NCBI GenBank assembly: GCA_003157715.1
Contig: PMKK01000038.1
Location: forward strand, 125 to 7,292
DNA: 7,168 nt
Source of the DNA: Actinomycetota bacterium
GTDB taxonomy: Bacteria; Actinomycetota; Thermoleophilia; UBA2241
Direction of reading: 5' to 3'
Both the position numbers and the translations under genes were made by a program. Shown piece after piece: positions 5,915 to 7,168 of this stretch (positions are counted from its first letter, which is position 1; each line of letters starts with the position of its first letter). The notes beneath the pieces were generated by a model. It was given only the letters and a program-made list of their open reading frames with translations. It was not told where the DNA came from and did not search any database.

Positions 5915-6689
5915 CCAGGACGCCTTCGGCGACCAGCGCGTTGAACAGGGCTTCGGCCTGGGCGGCCGGCTCGCCGTCGAACAGCACGTGCTTGCGCGAC
6001 TGTTCCTCGGCCAGGTTCGACAGTATGGCGCGCCCCGGCGCGAGCGCGGCGGCATCGAGACCGAGATCGGCGAGCGTGAGCTCGGCGACCGGCTTCTTGC
6101 CGGCCTTCATGATGTTCATGAGCGACGGTATGCGGGGCTCGTTGATCTCGCTCACCACGGTCACCGCCACGGGCAGCGGCGCCTCGAGGGTCTCGATCTC
6201 CTGACCCATCGTGCGTTCGGCCCGCAGGCCGGCGTCCGCGGCTTCGAGATGGCGCGCGTAGCCGATCTCGGGCAGACCGAGCAGCTCGGCGACCCGCGAC
6301 GGCACCTGGCCGGAGTAGCCGTCGGTCGAGCCTTCGCCGAACAGGACGACGTCGAACGGCCCCGACTTCTCGAGCGCCCGCGCCAGCACCAGGGCCACCG
6401 CGGCCTGGTCGGCGCCGTCGAGCGCGGCATCGGCGACGATGACGGCCTCGTCTGCGCCGATCGCCAGCGCCTCCTTCATGGTCTCGCGGGGCTTGCGGTC
6501 GCCCTGGGCGGCCGCCACCGCCACGACGCGGCCGGCGCCGGCGGCGTCACGCAGCTGCAGCGCCGCCTCGAGGGCGTTCTTTTCGAGGTCGCCCACCTTG
6601 AAGGGCACCGCCTCGAGCACAGGCACGCGGTCTTTGACGCGCATGAGCTGCAGATCGGGATTGGTCTTCACGCACACAGCGATGTCCAC
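5907..6689 (-). CDS. etfB: Electron transfer flavoprotein beta subunit (EtfB/FixA)
   Basis: A 260-residue partner of EtfA, normal for the family. It opens with the typical MDIAVCVKTNPD strand and has the adenine-nucleotide binding loop in FGEGSTDGYSGQVPSRVAELLGLP (117-140) and the signature INEPRIPSLMNIMKAGKKPV (182-201). In ordinary ETF the beta subunit holds AMP; in bifurcating FixA/EtfB it holds a second FAD that accepts hydride from NADH. Here the segment DLEKNALEAALQLRD (34-48) replaces the common NPF/NPY-containing stretch, and the nucleotide loop reads GQVPS rather than GQVGP. This looks more like archaeal or FixA-type relatives than housekeeping EtfB. GTG 6689 is chosen because GGAGG lies 10 nt upstream; GTG 6698 would sit directly on that SD. 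Whether it bifurcates cannot be settled from sequence alone. Confidence 0.92.
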   Translation of the reverse strand: MDIAVCVKTNPDLQLMRVKDRVPVLEAVPFKVGDLEKNALEAALQLRDAAGAGRVVAVAAAQGDRKPRETMKEALAIGADEAVIVADAALDGADQAAVALVLARALEKSGPFDVVLFGEGSTDGYSGQVPSRVAELLGLPEIGYARHLEAADAGLRAERTMGQEIETLEAPLPVAVTVVSEINEPRIPSLMNIMKAGKKPVAELTLADLGLDAAALAPGRAILSNLAEEQSRKHVLFDGEPAAQAEALFNALVAEGVLGR

Positions 6690-6699
6690 GGACGTCACA

Positions 6700-6704
6700 C
6701 CTCC
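6700..6704 (-). promoter_or_regulatory. Ribosome binding site setting the etfB start
   Basis: GGAGG on the minus strand (extending to GGAGGT at 6699) lies 10 nt from GTG 6689. The other in-frame GTG (6698) begins one base after it and is too close to be used. The SD falls in the 31-bp gap between the ferredoxin and etfB genes. Confidence 0.65.
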
Positions 6705-6720
6705 GGCAGTCGCGTTCGGC

Positions 6721-7137
6721 TTAGCTCATGCGGTACTGGACGCCGAAGCCGCCGCGCGGGTAGTGCCAGGCGAGCGCCTTGTCGTCACAGCAGATCAGGC
6801 AGGTGCCGCACTCGAGGCAGCCCTCCCAGTTGACCGTCATGTCACCCTCGTCGTTTACCGCGTACAGGTCGGCGGGACACACCTGCAGGCAGGCGCGCTC
6901 GGTGCAGACCGTGCGGCAGATCGCGAGGTCGATCTCGATGTGGGGCTGCTGGTCGAGCTTGAAGACGTTGACGCCCAGCTTGGCGTCGACGCTCCCGGGC
7001 TTGGGACCCCCGGCGCCCGCGGGCACGGATGCTTTCGAACCTTCGGGCGCGGGGCTCGGGGCGTTCTCAGGCACGAGGCTCTCGGTGTTCTCGGGCACGG
7101 GGCTCACGGCACTCTCGGGCTCTTGCTGGTCGCTCAC
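6721..7137 (-). CDS. fixX: FixX/EtfX-type ferredoxin with repeat-bearing N-terminus
   Basis: A 138-residue iron-sulfur protein, the ferredoxin-like subunit that works with FixC in ETF:quinone oxidoreductase complexes. The core (51-138) starts with DAKLGVNVFKLDQQPHIEI and ends with W-H-YPRGGFGVQYR, both diagnostic of FixX. It has nine cysteines: C74, C78, C83 and C87 (followed by Pro), then C107, C110, C113, C116 and C117. These are enough for two [4Fe-4S] clusters, whereas E. coli FixX (from memory) lacks most of the first set. The first 50 residues are a Ser/Pro/Glu-rich extension of octapeptide repeats not expected in the family, probably disordered. GTG 7137 is supported by GAGGTGA 7 nt upstream. 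It leads the visible transcription unit; FixC is expected upstream, beyond the window edge, but cannot be confirmed. Confidence 0.9.
   Translation of the reverse strand: MSDQQEPESAVSPVPENTESLVPENAPSPAPEGSKASVPAGAGGPKPGSVDAKLGVNVFKLDQQPHIEIDLAICRTVCTERACLQVCPADLYAVNDEGDMTVNWEGCLECGTCLICCDDKALAWHYPRGGFGVQYRMS
7037..7108 (-). repeat. Degenerate 24-bp tandem repeat in fixX 5' end
   Basis: Three units of 24 bp: 7085-7108 and 7061-7084 match at about 20 of 24 bases, and 7037-7060 is more diverged. They encode the octapeptides SPVPENTE, SLVPENAP and SPAPEGSK (residues 12-35), with a decayed fourth, ASVPAGAG. The unit length equals that of the repeat in menG. Confidence 0.75.
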
Positions 7138-7144
7138 GACGGCC

Positions 7145-7151
7145 TCACCTC
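7145..7151 (-). promoter_or_regulatory. Ribosome binding site of fixX
   Basis: GAGGTGA on the minus strand lies 7 nt before GTG 7137. It supports the long N-terminal form of the ferredoxin, because no other well-placed start precedes the conserved core. Confidence 0.6.
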
Positions 7152-7168
7152 ACACCTTGCGCAAGGAC

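Noticed and set aside
3901..6204. A 767-codon open frame on the plus strand.
   Set aside because: It is opposite three recognisable genes (UbiA, EtfA, EtfB), is rich in Arg/His/Asp and has no family resemblance; it is a by-product of GC bias.
5988..6833. A 281-codon plus-strand frame opposite etfB and fixX.
   Set aside because: It is antisense to conserved FixX and EtfB signatures, with no recognisable fold of its own.
233..7137. Reading the window as a nitrogen-fixation cluster because Amt and Fix-type genes co-occur.
   Set aside because: No nif gene, nitrogenase assembly factor or glnK is present, the two sets are on opposite strands, and FixABCX homologues serve many non-diazotrophic pathways.
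7138..7168. End of an upstream gene (expected fixC) at the right edge.
   Set aside because: All three minus-strand frames reach a stop within this segment (7150, 7145 and 7134), so 31 bp cannot identify the gene or its frame.

Overview
The window is GC-rich, densely packed bacterial chromosome. Genes abut or overlap, GTG starts are common, several SD sequences match GGAGGTGA closely, and no insertion sequence, tRNA, rRNA or CRISPR array is visible. GC content, start-codon use and protein style suggest a high-GC, menaquinone-using bacterium, most likely a deep-branching actinobacterium. That placement is inference; no marker gene is present.

Layout. Positions 1-232 are a leader with a candidate promoter and a dyad, followed on the plus strand by an Amt-family ammonium channel (233-1456). 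After a 130-bp gap with a second candidate promoter comes a 12-TM major facilitator permease (1587-2921), possibly translated from a leaderless mRNA. The rest is on the minus strand and is transcribed right to left: a FixX-type ferredoxin (7137-6721), EtfB/FixA (6689-5907), EtfA/FixB (5901-4951), then after 192 bp a UbiA-family prenyltransferase (4758-3835) and a UbiE/MenG-type quinone methyltransferase (3835-2834). The permease and the methyltransferase converge, and their reading frames overlap by 88 bp. No gene-free stretch exceeds 300 bp.

How the genes may work together. FixX, EtfB and EtfA are three of the four parts of a FixABCX/EtfABCX complex. Characterised complexes of this type bifurcate electrons from NADH to ferredoxin and to a membrane quinone. 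The fourth part (FixC, ETF:quinone oxidoreductase-like) may lie just beyond the right edge. The next two genes carry out prenylation and C-methylation, steps that build menaquinone, so the minus strand may pair a quinone-reducing flavoprotein with enzymes that make its acceptor. Amt could supply ammonium, but nothing here shows nitrogen fixation.

Most notable observations. (1) The Amt keeps the twin histidines, the conserved Asp and the recruitment-site Trp, but several outer-pore residues are replaced, including both Phe-gate positions (Val and Asp). (2) Two unrelated genes, fixX and the methyltransferase, carry in-frame 24-bp tandem repeats encoding similar Ser/Pro octapeptides with a V-P-acidic core. 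In the methyltransferase the array interrupts the segment before the SAM-binding motif. (3) A perfect 10-bp inverted repeat lies inside the methyltransferase's N-terminal extension.
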